64,000 bases of DNA. Origin: JANYCO01 sp035535995. GTDB lineage: Bacteria; Bacteroidota; Bacteroidia; Cytophagales; Cytophagaceae. The stretch is from positions 186,001 to 250,000 of the forward strand of contig DATLOZ010000022.1 in assembly GCA_035535995.1 (NCBI GenBank), read 5' to 3'. Numbering within the stretch: position 1 is the first letter of the stretch; every line of letters starts with the position of its first letter. The translations under genes were made by a program, and so were the position numbers. Below, in pieces: positions 16,557-24,540 of this stretch. Under the pieces are notes generated by a model. It made no database searches. It saw only the letters and a program-made list of their open reading frames with translations, and had not been told where the DNA came from.

Positions 16557-18260
16557 TTAGAATGAATACGTTAAACCGACCAATACGTTGATCCCTTTTG
16601 AAGGATAATACAAGTATCGCTGATATTTCTGCGACAGGATATTGTTTACTTCTATAAATGCAGAGAAGGATTTTGAAAACAGATAGTCTATTTTAAAATT
16701 CAGGTCTGCGATTCCTTTCAGATTGATTTCCTGCCCGGAAAGGTAATTTTTACCCTTCAGACCACCAATATAGTAAAAATCAGCATTAAAATAGACTTTT
16801 TGATTCAAATTATACGTAGCCAATACCGATCCGGTAAAATTTGGTCTGTGCCAAGGAGAGGTAAGAGCAGGATTGCTGCCCATCGTATAGCTATAATAAG
16901 CCGTAGCCATTGCCAGTCTGAATTGGCGACTCATTTCATAGCCAAGCTCTCCACCGATGTTCAATACGTTAATATTATTTTTGTTATACAATACGGTAAA
17001 CTTTGACGTATCGGTAAAACCGTTGTTAAAGAAATAAAGGTACTTATAATTGGCAGTAGAGAGTTTTACTTTGTAAGTCACTCCTCCCTTCAGGCCGCCT
17101 TTCAAACCTGCGTAGAAGTCGAAGGTTTTGTTAGTATGGAAAAGCGCTATATCCGAGCCTAGATAAGGATTTTCACGCGATAAGGTGCGCAGCGTATTTT
17201 TCTGCATTTCTCCGTCTATTCCCGCGAAGGCAATGGCTTTATTTTCTGCCAATTTATATTCTGCATTCAATCTTGGATAAAGGTGAAACTTAGGATAACC
17301 ATTGATTGTATCGTTGGCATAAGCCAGGTTGATACCGCCGATCAAGCTGAAGGCATCGTTGACCTTGTATTGCAGTGCAGGTTTGGCGGTAAACAAAGTT
17401 CTGGATATAGAAGAAGAGTCGGAGCGTTTGGAAGAAGACAAAGACGCATCGAGCAAAATACTCTTATCGCTGTCGAGCCAATAATCGGATTTCAGGTTCC
17501 AAAGAAATTCATGTTCTCTGGCTCCGGTGTAAGTAGAGAAGTTGTAGTAATTCACATCCGTGTTGTAGTTCAACACATTTTGCTTATTCTTATTTTCAAT
17601 TCCAGCCGAAACCACAAACGTGTTAAACACCTGTTTCAGGCTATCGCCGCTGGCATTGGGCTCGCGGACGTGGTCGTAGCCATAGAAGTTGTAGCGGTTG
17701 CGCTGGTAACCGGCATTGCCGCGGATGATCGTATTTTTACCAAAATATTTTCCATAGGCTTCCAACTGGTTTTCACTCAGTCCTGAATTTTTTACCGGGC
17801 CGTTTGCAGAAGAAAAATGTTTCGCATGTACTCCATAAGAATATTTTTCGCTACGCTTATTATTGAAAAAACCTTCGAAGTAAGGACTGGTATAATTTCC
17901 GAATCCGGCTTTCACATAGTTGCCATAAAGCTTAGTTAAATCCTGAGATTTAATGGTCACGATCTTCACTTTAGTATCCAACCGGGGCAAGAGCAGTTCT
18001 ACCTCCTGCGGCTGGTAATCGAGTGGCTTTGCAGGTTGTACGGGTTGTACGTTGTTGATCTTTTCAAAATTCCGGTTGGCTTCGGGCAATTCGATCTTGG
18101 CGTTTTTTTCTATCCTCAATGTTCCTTTCAAGGCATCATCGTCCTGCGCTACTGCTGCGCTGGCAATAAATAGTAATGGGAGCAGGAATTTTAAATTTAG
18201 AATTTTGAATTTTGAATTCAAAAACATAGCTCGTGAAATGAAGTGAAAGATATTTTTCAT
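16557..18260 (-). CDS. Outer-membrane beta-barrel protein (TonB-dependent-receptor-like, no plug)
   Basis: A barrel of about 567 residues that follows the TPR gene. After the signal peptide (ending SAAVAQ) comes a Pro-rich periplasmic stretch, then many amphipathic strands, ending in GLTYSF with the terminal aromatic used for barrel insertion. No TonB plug domain is seen. Position among TPR, SPOR and Tol-like genes suggests an envelope-division partner. I chose the ATG at 18260 (MKNIFHFIS). The frame is open to 18302, overlapping the TPR gene, but that part and part of the signal peptide are made of repeat DNA. A third possible start is the internal MFLNSKFK. Confidence 0.7.
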   Translation of the reverse strand: MKNIFHFISRAMFLNSKFKILNLKFLLPLLFIASAAVAQDDDALKGTLRIEKNAKIELPEANRNFEKINNVQPVQPAKPLDYQPQEVELLLPRLDTKVKIVTIKSQDLTKLYGNYVKAGFGNYTSPYFEGFFNNKRSEKYSYGVHAKHFSSANGPVKNSGLSENQLEAYGKYFGKNTIIRGNAGYQRNRYNFYGYDHVREPNASGDSLKQVFNTFVVSAGIENKNKQNVLNYNTDVNYYNFSTYTGAREHEFLWNLKSDYWLDSDKSILLDASLSSSKRSDSSSISRTLFTAKPALQYKVNDAFSLIGGINLAYANDTINGYPKFHLYPRLNAEYKLAENKAIAFAGIDGEMQKNTLRTLSRENPYLGSDIALFHTNKTFDFYAGLKGGLKGGVTYKVKLSTANYKYLYFFNNGFTDTSKFTVLYNKNNINVLNIGGELGYEMSRQFRLAMATAYYSYTMGSNPALTSPWHRPNFTGSVLATYNLNQKVYFNADFYYIGGLKGKNYLSGQEINLKGIADLNFKIDYLFSKSFSAFIEVNNILSQKYQRYLYYPSKGINVLVGLTYSF

Positions 18261-18297
18261 ATTCAATTCAACCTTTAAAATTGATAATTTAAAATTA
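18189..18297. repeat. Heptad repeat, family C, at a gene junction and inside a coding start
   Basis: Two AT-rich arms (18189-18223 and 18262-18297) of AATTTAA/AATTCAA-type heptads, as in the intergenic element at 31727-31824. One arm lies in the TPR/barrel junction; the other encodes residues NSKFKILNLKF just before the hydrophobic core of the barrel protein's signal peptide. Confidence 0.7.
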
Positions 18298-21200
18298 CTC
18301 ATTATTACCTCCCTCCTTTCTCTGCGATGCGGCTTCTATCTCCGCCAACCTTGTTTGTGCTTGTGTTACGATCTCTTTGTTTTTAGAATTGGCGATAATA
18401 GATTTCAAAGTAGCTTTTGCCTGGAATTCTTCGTTTAGCGCCATCAGATTTTCCGAGATCAGCAGGAAGGATTTTCCTAACCAATATTCATCCGAACCAA
18501 AATTATTGTTGAGATAATAAAGACTCTCGATCGATTGTTTGTACTTCTTTTGCTTGTATTGAATTTCTGAGATATAATACTGCGCTTCCGCGGAAAGCCG
18601 TTCGTTGTTATAGTTGATCAGGTTGAGGAAATAGTCGGTTGCTTTTTCGTACTCGCCTTTTGCATAGGCAGCTTTCCCCAAATACATGCTAGCCTTGGAC
18701 TCTGCGTTGATGTTGATGCCTCCGCTCTTCAACACTTCCTTGGCGTAATAGTCTGTAGAATCGTATTGCCCTAAAGCGTAATAGGTTTCCATCAGCCCAA
18801 GCATGGCATTGTTTTTCTCTTTTTTATTTTTGGAATTGGCGTCAAACAATAAATAATAATCTCGGGCAGCAGGATATTTCTGTGCTTTGAAATTTATATC
18901 GGCCATACGCTGCAGGGCTTTGGTTACATAGGCGCTTTTCTTTTCTTCGATCACAACCTGGTATTGTTGCGATGCTTTTTCATTGTCGCCAATTTGATAA
19001 TAGGAATCGGCAAGATAGAAACGGGCATCCGGGGCATTCATACTTTGGGGGAAACGTGTAAGGTAACTTTCAAAAGCAGGAACCGCTTTTTTATATTTTT
19101 CTTCAAAATATAAATTCTTCGCCGATTCAAATCCTACATCGTCGAGCGCTGCACTTTCAGGATTTTTCTGCTTAAACTCATCGAGCTTTGCTGTAAACTC
19201 TTCGCTTCTGTCGAGCAGAGCATACGTTTCCTGTGCGCCGCGAAGAGCATCTTCATGGATTGGCTGGTTGTAATATTTATCGAGCAGCATATTATAATCT
19301 GCCAGCGCGAGCTCGTGTTTTTTCAGGTTGTTGTAGATGATCGCCCTTTTCAAAAGCGCATTAGCCTCGTATGGTTCGTTGTTGAGCTTGGTGCCAATAA
19401 GCTTGGAGAAGCCTAGGAGTGCCTGGTTCAGGTCGTTGTTGCGGAAATCGATTTGTGCTTTTTGATAGATCGCTCCTTCGTAGTAAAGTGAATTTGGATA
19501 TTGACGAATAACGGTTTCAAAACTGTTCTTCGCCTCTGCCAATTGATCTTCGTATACTTGTACAACTCCTTTTTGGTAATAAGCATAATCTACATCCAGC
19601 GTGCCGTTCTTAATAGCCAGATCATAATACCTGATCGCTTCTTTGTATTTTTTATCAACGTAATAGAGGTCCGCGAGTCTCAACAAGGCATCGGTGTAAA
19701 ACATTTTATCCGATGCTTTTTCCAGTTGTTTTACATATTCTTTAAAATGAATCAACGCTTTGTCGTACTTGCGTGTATTGTAGTAAGCATAGCCTATTCC
19801 ATATCTTGATTTCAGGTGATAAATATTTTCATCGTCGCCTGTTTTTTCAAATACATGTGCATACGCGTTGATTGCTTCTTCGTATTCTTTGCTGATGGAA
19901 TAAACTTCTGCTTTCCAGTAAGCAGCGGATATGTAAATATCACGGTCGTAATTGAACAGCATGGATTTGCTGAACATCGCCTTTGCATCGCTGTAAGCTC
20001 CGTTGTTGAAGAGTTCTGTACCTCTGTAAAAAGTTAATTTTTGGTAAGCTGCATTAATGCGCGTACTGCGTATCCTGAGTCCTTCGATGTAAGCGATCGC
20101 TTCTCCGTAGTTGTTGGTTTTCAGGAAAGCTTCGCTGAGCAATTCGTTGGCTTCCTCGTAATGACTGCTCGATGTGTAATTGCTTACAAAGTCCTTCAGC
20201 GGTGCAATTGCATCGTGATAGCGTTGAAGATCGTAATTTACTTTTCCGTAATAGAACAATGCTTCTTCTTTTGTCTTCTTACTGAAGTCAAGCTTACGTG
20301 CCTGATCGAAAGCAGTGAGGGCAAATTCTTTGGTGCCTGTTTTCAGATACGACAAGCCAAGATAAAAAGCAGACGACTGGCCTAAGGTATCCGTATTGGA
20401 AGCGATGTTTTTGAAAGTATTCACCGCATCTTCGTATTTATCATTTTTATATTGTGAAAAACCGATGCGGTATTGAATTTCTCTTGTGGCTGTTCCTTTA
20501 TCTTCCGTAAGATAACGGTTGAAATTTTCCAGCGCTTTTTTATAATCTTTTTTCAGATAATAAGCATCGGCCACCATTAGGCTGATCTCAGAGGTTACTT
20601 GCGTGGCAGGATTTGCCAAAGCACGTTCTCCATAGGCGATCACTTCATCGTAACGTCCCTGGCGGTAGTAGATATTGGTGATCATATGCGGCACAAGCGC
20701 TTTGTAATCTTCGTTCATCTCTGCTTTTGTCAGATCGCTGAGCGCTTCGGTGTAATTGCCGCTTTTTAATTCAGAATAACCTGCGTAATAACAAGCCGCG
20801 TAGGTATATTTATTATTGGTAACTTTTACTTCGTTAAAAGCAGGGGTAGCTTTTTCAAATTCTTTTTTTGTAAAGTAAGAATAACCAAGCTTGAATTTTG
20901 CTTCAATACGTTGGTGTTCGGAAAGATTTTTGGGATCTGTTTTTTCCAGGTATTCGATCGCCTTGTCGTACTTCTTGTTATTGTAGTACAAATTTCCAAG
21001 ATCGTAATAGGCAACTGCTGTTTTGGAGTGATAAGGATATTTTCTGATAAAATTGTTGATCAGCTCTTCGCCGTCTGAATTAAAAAGCCCCAGCGCGCAA
21101 TAAGCAATATAGTATTCTGCATCAACCGCCTTTAAGGAAGCGGGTTGCAGACGTATGTACTGAGTGAATTGCTCACGGGCCGCGCCGTATTTTTCTTTAT

Positions 21201-21327
21201 CAAGAAGCTCGAGGCCTTTTCGATAAAGGTCATCGTCTGTTGTTTTCACCAGGGTATTTTGGGCAAACGCTCCTGAGATGAAAAAGCAGACCAATAGAAT
21301 AGCCGTACTTATTCTTTTGTAATTCAT
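18295..21327 (-). CDS. Large periplasmic tetratricopeptide-repeat protein
   Basis: About 1010 residues: a signal peptide (ending SGAFAQ) followed by TPR-like repeats over the whole length, with recurring phrases such as YDKAIEYLEK, YEEAINAYAH and YKEAIRYYDLA. It has no enzymatic domain. TPR solenoids scaffold protein complexes. It is the first gene of the cluster that encodes a barrel, a SPOR protein and a Tol/ExbB motor, so it probably bridges outer-membrane and peptidoglycan partners. Large TPR proteins (SprE/PorW) also occur in gliding/T9SS machinery, but I cannot assign it there. The ATG at 21327 gives a clean signal peptide; a GTG start at 21360 would add 11 residues. Confidence 0.8.
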   Translation of the reverse strand: MNYKRISTAILLVCFFISGAFAQNTLVKTTDDDLYRKGLELLDKEKYGAAREQFTQYIRLQPASLKAVDAEYYIAYCALGLFNSDGEELINNFIRKYPYHSKTAVAYYDLGNLYYNNKKYDKAIEYLEKTDPKNLSEHQRIEAKFKLGYSYFTKKEFEKATPAFNEVKVTNNKYTYAACYYAGYSELKSGNYTEALSDLTKAEMNEDYKALVPHMITNIYYRQGRYDEVIAYGERALANPATQVTSEISLMVADAYYLKKDYKKALENFNRYLTEDKGTATREIQYRIGFSQYKNDKYEDAVNTFKNIASNTDTLGQSSAFYLGLSYLKTGTKEFALTAFDQARKLDFSKKTKEEALFYYGKVNYDLQRYHDAIAPLKDFVSNYTSSSHYEEANELLSEAFLKTNNYGEAIAYIEGLRIRSTRINAAYQKLTFYRGTELFNNGAYSDAKAMFSKSMLFNYDRDIYISAAYWKAEVYSISKEYEEAINAYAHVFEKTGDDENIYHLKSRYGIGYAYYNTRKYDKALIHFKEYVKQLEKASDKMFYTDALLRLADLYYVDKKYKEAIRYYDLAIKNGTLDVDYAYYQKGVVQVYEDQLAEAKNSFETVIRQYPNSLYYEGAIYQKAQIDFRNNDLNQALLGFSKLIGTKLNNEPYEANALLKRAIIYNNLKKHELALADYNMLLDKYYNQPIHEDALRGAQETYALLDRSEEFTAKLDEFKQKNPESAALDDVGFESAKNLYFEEKYKKAVPAFESYLTRFPQSMNAPDARFYLADSYYQIGDNEKASQQYQVVIEEKKSAYVTKALQRMADINFKAQKYPAARDYYLLFDANSKNKKEKNNAMLGLMETYYALGQYDSTDYYAKEVLKSGGININAESKASMYLGKAAYAKGEYEKATDYFLNLINYNNERLSAEAQYYISEIQYKQKKYKQSIESLYYLNNNFGSDEYWLGKSFLLISENLMALNEEFQAKATLKSIIANSKNKEIVTQAQTRLAEIEAASQRKEGGNNE

Positions 21328-21447
21328 CTTATTCAAAACCTGTTGTTTGTTTAACGCCACGTCTCATCGCAGTATTGTGGTTTCAATCAAAAATATAAAA
21401 AAAATAAGATGGAAAGGATGGAAGTTATGCACAAAAATTTAAACTAA

Positions 21448-21482
21448 TAGTGGTGCCACGACTCAAAGTCATGGCACCACTA
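21448..21482 (-). terminator. Hairpin terminator of the transketolase operon
   Basis: A 16-bp stem (arms TAGTGGTGCCACGACT and its complement, 3-nt loop). The only imperfection becomes a G-U pair in the minus-strand RNA, so it suits transcription from the transketolase genes, 22 bp after their last stop. The T-tract is weak. Confidence 0.75.
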
Positions 21483-21504
21483 GAGTAATAAAGCTATAAG
21501 TTAA

Positions 21505-22470
21505 TTATACCAGCGCTCTTTTTCTCGCCAGTACTTTTTCTACTGCTTCTACGATATTCTTGGCTTTCAATCCATATTTCTCCATCAGTTGATCCGGAGT
21601 ACCAGATTCGCCGAAGGTATCTTTAGTGCCCACGAATTCCTGTGGAGCAGGGTATTTAGTAGCCAACACATGTGCAATGCTTTCGCCTAGTCCACCAAGA
21701 ACGTTGTGCTCTTCGCAAGATACTGCGCAACCTGTTTTCTTCACGGAGGCAAGAATCGCTGCTTCGTCTAGCGGCTTAATAGTATGAATATTGATAATCT
21801 CTGCATCGATGCCTTTTTCTGCCAGCATCTCTCCTGCCAGGATTGATTCCCATACCAGGTGACCTGTAGCAAAAATGGAAACATCTTTTCCTTCGTTTAC
21901 CATCCATGCTTTACCGATCTCAAATTTCTGATCAGCTGCGGTAAAATTAGGAACTACCGGGCGGCCAAAACGAAGGTATACCGGACCTACATAATCCGCG
22001 ATTGCCAATGTAGCGGCTTTCGTTTGGTTGAAATCGCAAGGGTTGATCACTACCATGCCTGGAAGCATTTTCATCATTCCAAGGTCTTCAAGGATCTGGT
22101 GCGTAGCGCCGTCCTCTCCCAGCGTAAGTCCTGCGTGCGAAGCGCAGATCTTTACATTTTTACCGGAGTATGCTACCGATTGACGGATCTGGTCGTACAC
22201 ACGGCCCGTAGAGAAATTGGCGAAGGTACCTGTGAATGGAATTTTTCCACCCACGGTCAATCCTGCAGCGATGCTGATCATGTTTGCTTCTGCAATTCCT
22301 ACCTGAACAAACCGCTCAGGAAAATCTTTGATGAATGCATCCATTTTCAAAGACCCAACAAGGTCAGCGCAAAGCGCTACTACATTCGGATTTTTCTTCC
22401 CCAGCTCATGGAGTCCGGCACCGAATCCGGAACGTGTATCAAAACTTTCAGTGAAGGTATATTTTTTCAT
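21505..22470 (-). CDS. Transketolase C-terminal subunit
   Basis: A 321-residue half enzyme holding the pyrimidine-binding (PP) and C-terminal domains of transketolase. The catalytic Glu region is EANMISIAAGLTVGG. Later parts include GEDGATHQ and the C-terminal EEHNVLGGLGESIAHVL. It pairs with the product of the upstream gene to move two-carbon units in the pentose phosphate pathway. Split transketolases are typical of several bacterial lines and of archaea. The gap from the N-subunit gene is 82 bp and contains family F repeat sequence. Confidence 0.93.
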   Translation of the reverse strand: MKKYTFTESFDTRSGFGAGLHELGKKNPNVVALCADLVGSLKMDAFIKDFPERFVQVGIAEANMISIAAGLTVGGKIPFTGTFANFSTGRVYDQIRQSVAYSGKNVKICASHAGLTLGEDGATHQILEDLGMMKMLPGMVVINPCDFNQTKAATLAIADYVGPVYLRFGRPVVPNFTAADQKFEIGKAWMVNEGKDVSIFATGHLVWESILAGEMLAEKGIDAEIINIHTIKPLDEAAILASVKKTGCAVSCEEHNVLGGLGESIAHVLATKYPAPQEFVGTKDTFGESGTPDQLMEKYGLKAKNIVEAVEKVLARKRALV

Positions 22471-22480
22471 GTTTTTTCAG

Positions 22481-22556
22481 TTTTCAATATTGAGTCTTTT
22501 CAGGTCAATATTATTTGTTTTTTACTCAAGACTATAATCTCAGGACTCACTACTAA
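22481..22556. repeat. Heptad repeat, family F, between the transketolase halves
   Basis: Heptad-phased sequence (ACTCAAG, ACTATAA, TCTCAGG, ACTCACT) that includes the stop of the N-subunit gene. It resembles the arms of the hairpin at 2640-2692. Confidence 0.55.
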
Positions 22557-23398
22557 TAGTCGCCAAGTGTTTCTGGTAGTTGTGCCAGCGCTTTCTGAAG
22601 CTGCTCATCGTTTGGCGCAGTACCGTGCCATTTGTGCGTATGCATCATAAAGTCTACGCCTTGTCCCATTTCTGTTTTCATCATAATGGCTTTAGGCTTG
22701 CCGTTTCCACGGGCTCCTTTTGCTTTCAGCAAAGTAGCTTCAAGTTCTTCGTAGTTGTTGCCATCACAGCTATATACTTCCCAACCGAATGCTTCGTATT
22801 TTTTTCCAAGATCCAGCAGATCCAATACTTTCTTAGTTGGTCCGTCGATCTGCTGACCATTGTAGTCAACGATTGCGATCAGGTTGTCCAGTTTGTGGAA
22901 CGGAGCAAACATTGCTGCTTCCCATACTTGGCCTTCCTGTTGCTCACCGTCTCCCATAAGTACATAGACAGTAGTGTCTTTTTCATTATTCAGGTTTTTT
23001 GCAATAGCAGTACCACAGGCTACAGATAAGCCTTGTCCAAGCGAACCGGAAGCCATTCTGATTCCTTCCAGATGTTCGTGCGGAGTTGGATGGCCTTGCA
23101 GTCTTGAGTTGATCTTACGGTGTGTAGACAATTCTTTCACCGGGAAATAACCGGAATGTGCCAAAACGGAGTACCACACAGCGGAAATGTGTCCATTGGA
23201 AAGATAAAAGATATCTTCACCGAGTCCATCCATTTTAAAATTCTTATCATGCTTCATCAGTTTGAAGTAAAGAAGTACGAAAAGATCGGTACAGCCTAAA
23301 GCTCCACCTGGGTGGCCGCCTTTTGCGCCGTGAACCATCCTCACGATATCCCTTCTTACCTGGGACGCAATTTTCTTGAGTTCTGTGTAATCTGCCAT
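22553..23398 (-). CDS. Transketolase N-terminal subunit (thiamine-diphosphate binding)
   Basis: A 281-residue subunit that binds the diphosphate of ThDP through GDGEQQEGQVWEAA (near residue 150) and ending in IVDYNGQQIDG, the GDG-N motif of the family. Early histidines in the HGAKGGHPGG segment contact substrate and cofactor. Together with the following gene it forms one active transketolase. The start at 23398 has no close upstream gene; the peroxiredoxin gene ends 77 bp away on the same strand. Confidence 0.94.
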   Translation of the reverse strand: MADYTELKKIASQVRRDIVRMVHGAKGGHPGGALGCTDLFVLLYFKLMKHDKNFKMDGLGEDIFYLSNGHISAVWYSVLAHSGYFPVKELSTHRKINSRLQGHPTPHEHLEGIRMASGSLGQGLSVACGTAIAKNLNNEKDTTVYVLMGDGEQQEGQVWEAAMFAPFHKLDNLIAIVDYNGQQIDGPTKKVLDLLDLGKKYEAFGWEVYSCDGNNYEELEATLLKAKGARGNGKPKAIMMKTEMGQGVDFMMHTHKWHGTAPNDEQLQKALAQLPETLGDY

Positions 23399-23475
23399 TT
23401 TTGTGTATTTATTATTTAGTTATATAGGTTACTTGATTTAAGTCCAAGCTTTTGCTGTTGTTCACAGCATCGAAT

Positions 23476-24393
23476 TTATTTTTTCTTCTTCTTGTCTTTT
23501 TTCTTTTTGTCTTTCTTCTCCTTTTTCGGTTTTGCCATTTTTGCCATTGGCTTCACGCTTGTCTTTTTCACCACTTTCTTTGGAGCTGCTTTTTTAGCTA
23601 TCGGCTTTTTCGCAGTCTTCTTTGCGGTAGCTTTTTTAGGCGCTGCTTTTTTTACGGCGGGCTTTTTAGCGGCGGCTTTTTTCGCAGGAGATTTCTTTGC
23701 GGCAGCCTTAGGAGCGGCCTTCTTTGCCGTAGTTTTCTTAGGCGCTGCTTTTTTGGTTGCAGGCTTTTTCGCAGCGGCTTTTTTCACAGTTGTTTTAGTA
23801 ACTGCTTTCTTTGCCGAAGCTTTTTTCGCAGGAGATTTCTTTGGTGATTTTTTTGCAGCGGGAGCTGTTGTTTTTTCTTCAGAAGATCCTGTAGATTTCT
23901 CCTCTTTTACTTCCTCGTAAGGTACATCCTCTGCTTTAGAGTCTGTATGAAGAATTTGATCTGCATGATTTTCTTTGTCTATCTTGGTGATAATGTCAGT
24001 AATGATCCCAGTCTCATCAATAATAAAGGTAGTACGGGCGGTACCCATGTAAGTATTGCCGTACATATTTTTTTCTACCCAAACGCCGTAAAGCTCGTTG
24101 ATGCTTTTATCTGTATCTGCAATAAGTGAGAAAGGCAGGTTATATTTTTCTCTGAATTTGTGGTGCGATTCTTCATCGTCTGTGCTGATTCCGATGACCT
24201 CGTATCCCTGGCTCATCAGGCGATGGTAGTTATCGCGCAGGTTGCAGGATTGTACGGTACAGCCCTCGGTAAAGTCGCCTGGATAAAAATACAATACGAC
24301 TTTTTTTCCTAAAAAATTTTCAAGATTAACCTCATTTCCGTCCTGATCTTTACCCTGGAAGACAGGAGCTTTGTCGCCGATGTTCAGTTTCAT
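23476..24393 (-). CDS. Bcp/PrxQ-type peroxiredoxin with histone-H1-like C-terminal tail
   Basis: A 305-residue protein. Residues 1-150 are a thiol peroxidase of the Bcp/PrxQ family: KVVLYFYPGDFTEGC with peroxidatic Cys45, nearby Thr42 and candidate resolving Cys50. It reduces hydroperoxides at the cost of thioredoxin. After an acidic linker (KAEDVPYEEVKEEKSTGSSEEK) comes about 135 residues of Lys/Ala/Pro repeats (PAKKA, AAKKP, KKAAPKK), ending in a run of lysine. This is like bacterial and eukaryotic histone-H1 tails and should bind nucleic acid or another polyanion. Bcp proteins normally stop at about 150 residues. The single reading frame has no break, and the tail's 459 bp are internally repetitive. 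A nucleoid-bound peroxidase is an inference. Confidence 0.9.
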   Translation of the reverse strand: MKLNIGDKAPVFQGKDQDGNEVNLENFLGKKVVLYFYPGDFTEGCTVQSCNLRDNYHRLMSQGYEVIGISTDDEESHHKFREKYNLPFSLIADTDKSINELYGVWVEKNMYGNTYMGTARTTFIIDETGIITDIITKIDKENHADQILHTDSKAEDVPYEEVKEEKSTGSSEEKTTAPAAKKSPKKSPAKKASAKKAVTKTTVKKAAAKKPATKKAAPKKTTAKKAAPKAAAKKSPAKKAAAKKPAVKKAAPKKATAKKTAKKPIAKKAAPKKVVKKTSVKPMAKMAKPKKEKKDKKKKDKKKKK

Positions 24394-24456
24394 AAAATAA
24401 GTAGTTTGTTACTATGGTAATTAGTTTATATTTAAAGTTAAAAATTGCTACTAATT

Positions 24457-24540
24457 AGTTCAAAGTTTAAAGTTTAAGGTTTAAAGATTTTATATGTGAA
24501 TTAATGAATAGAACTTTAAACATTAAGCTTTCAACTCTTA
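24457..24540. repeat. Heptad repeat, family D, inverted
   Basis: AGTTCAA and AGTTTAA heptads at 24457-24484 are followed by CTTTAAA, CATTAAG and CTTTCAA heptads at 24513-24534, which form the opposite arm. The second arm is nearly the same as 59862-59892, upstream of rpsA. Confidence 0.75.

Noticed and set aside
23452..23920. Plus-strand open frames opposite the Lys/Ala tail (Phe/Cys- and Phe/Ala-rich)
   Set aside because: They are antisense shadows caused by the repetitive AAR/GCN codons of the peroxiredoxin tail.
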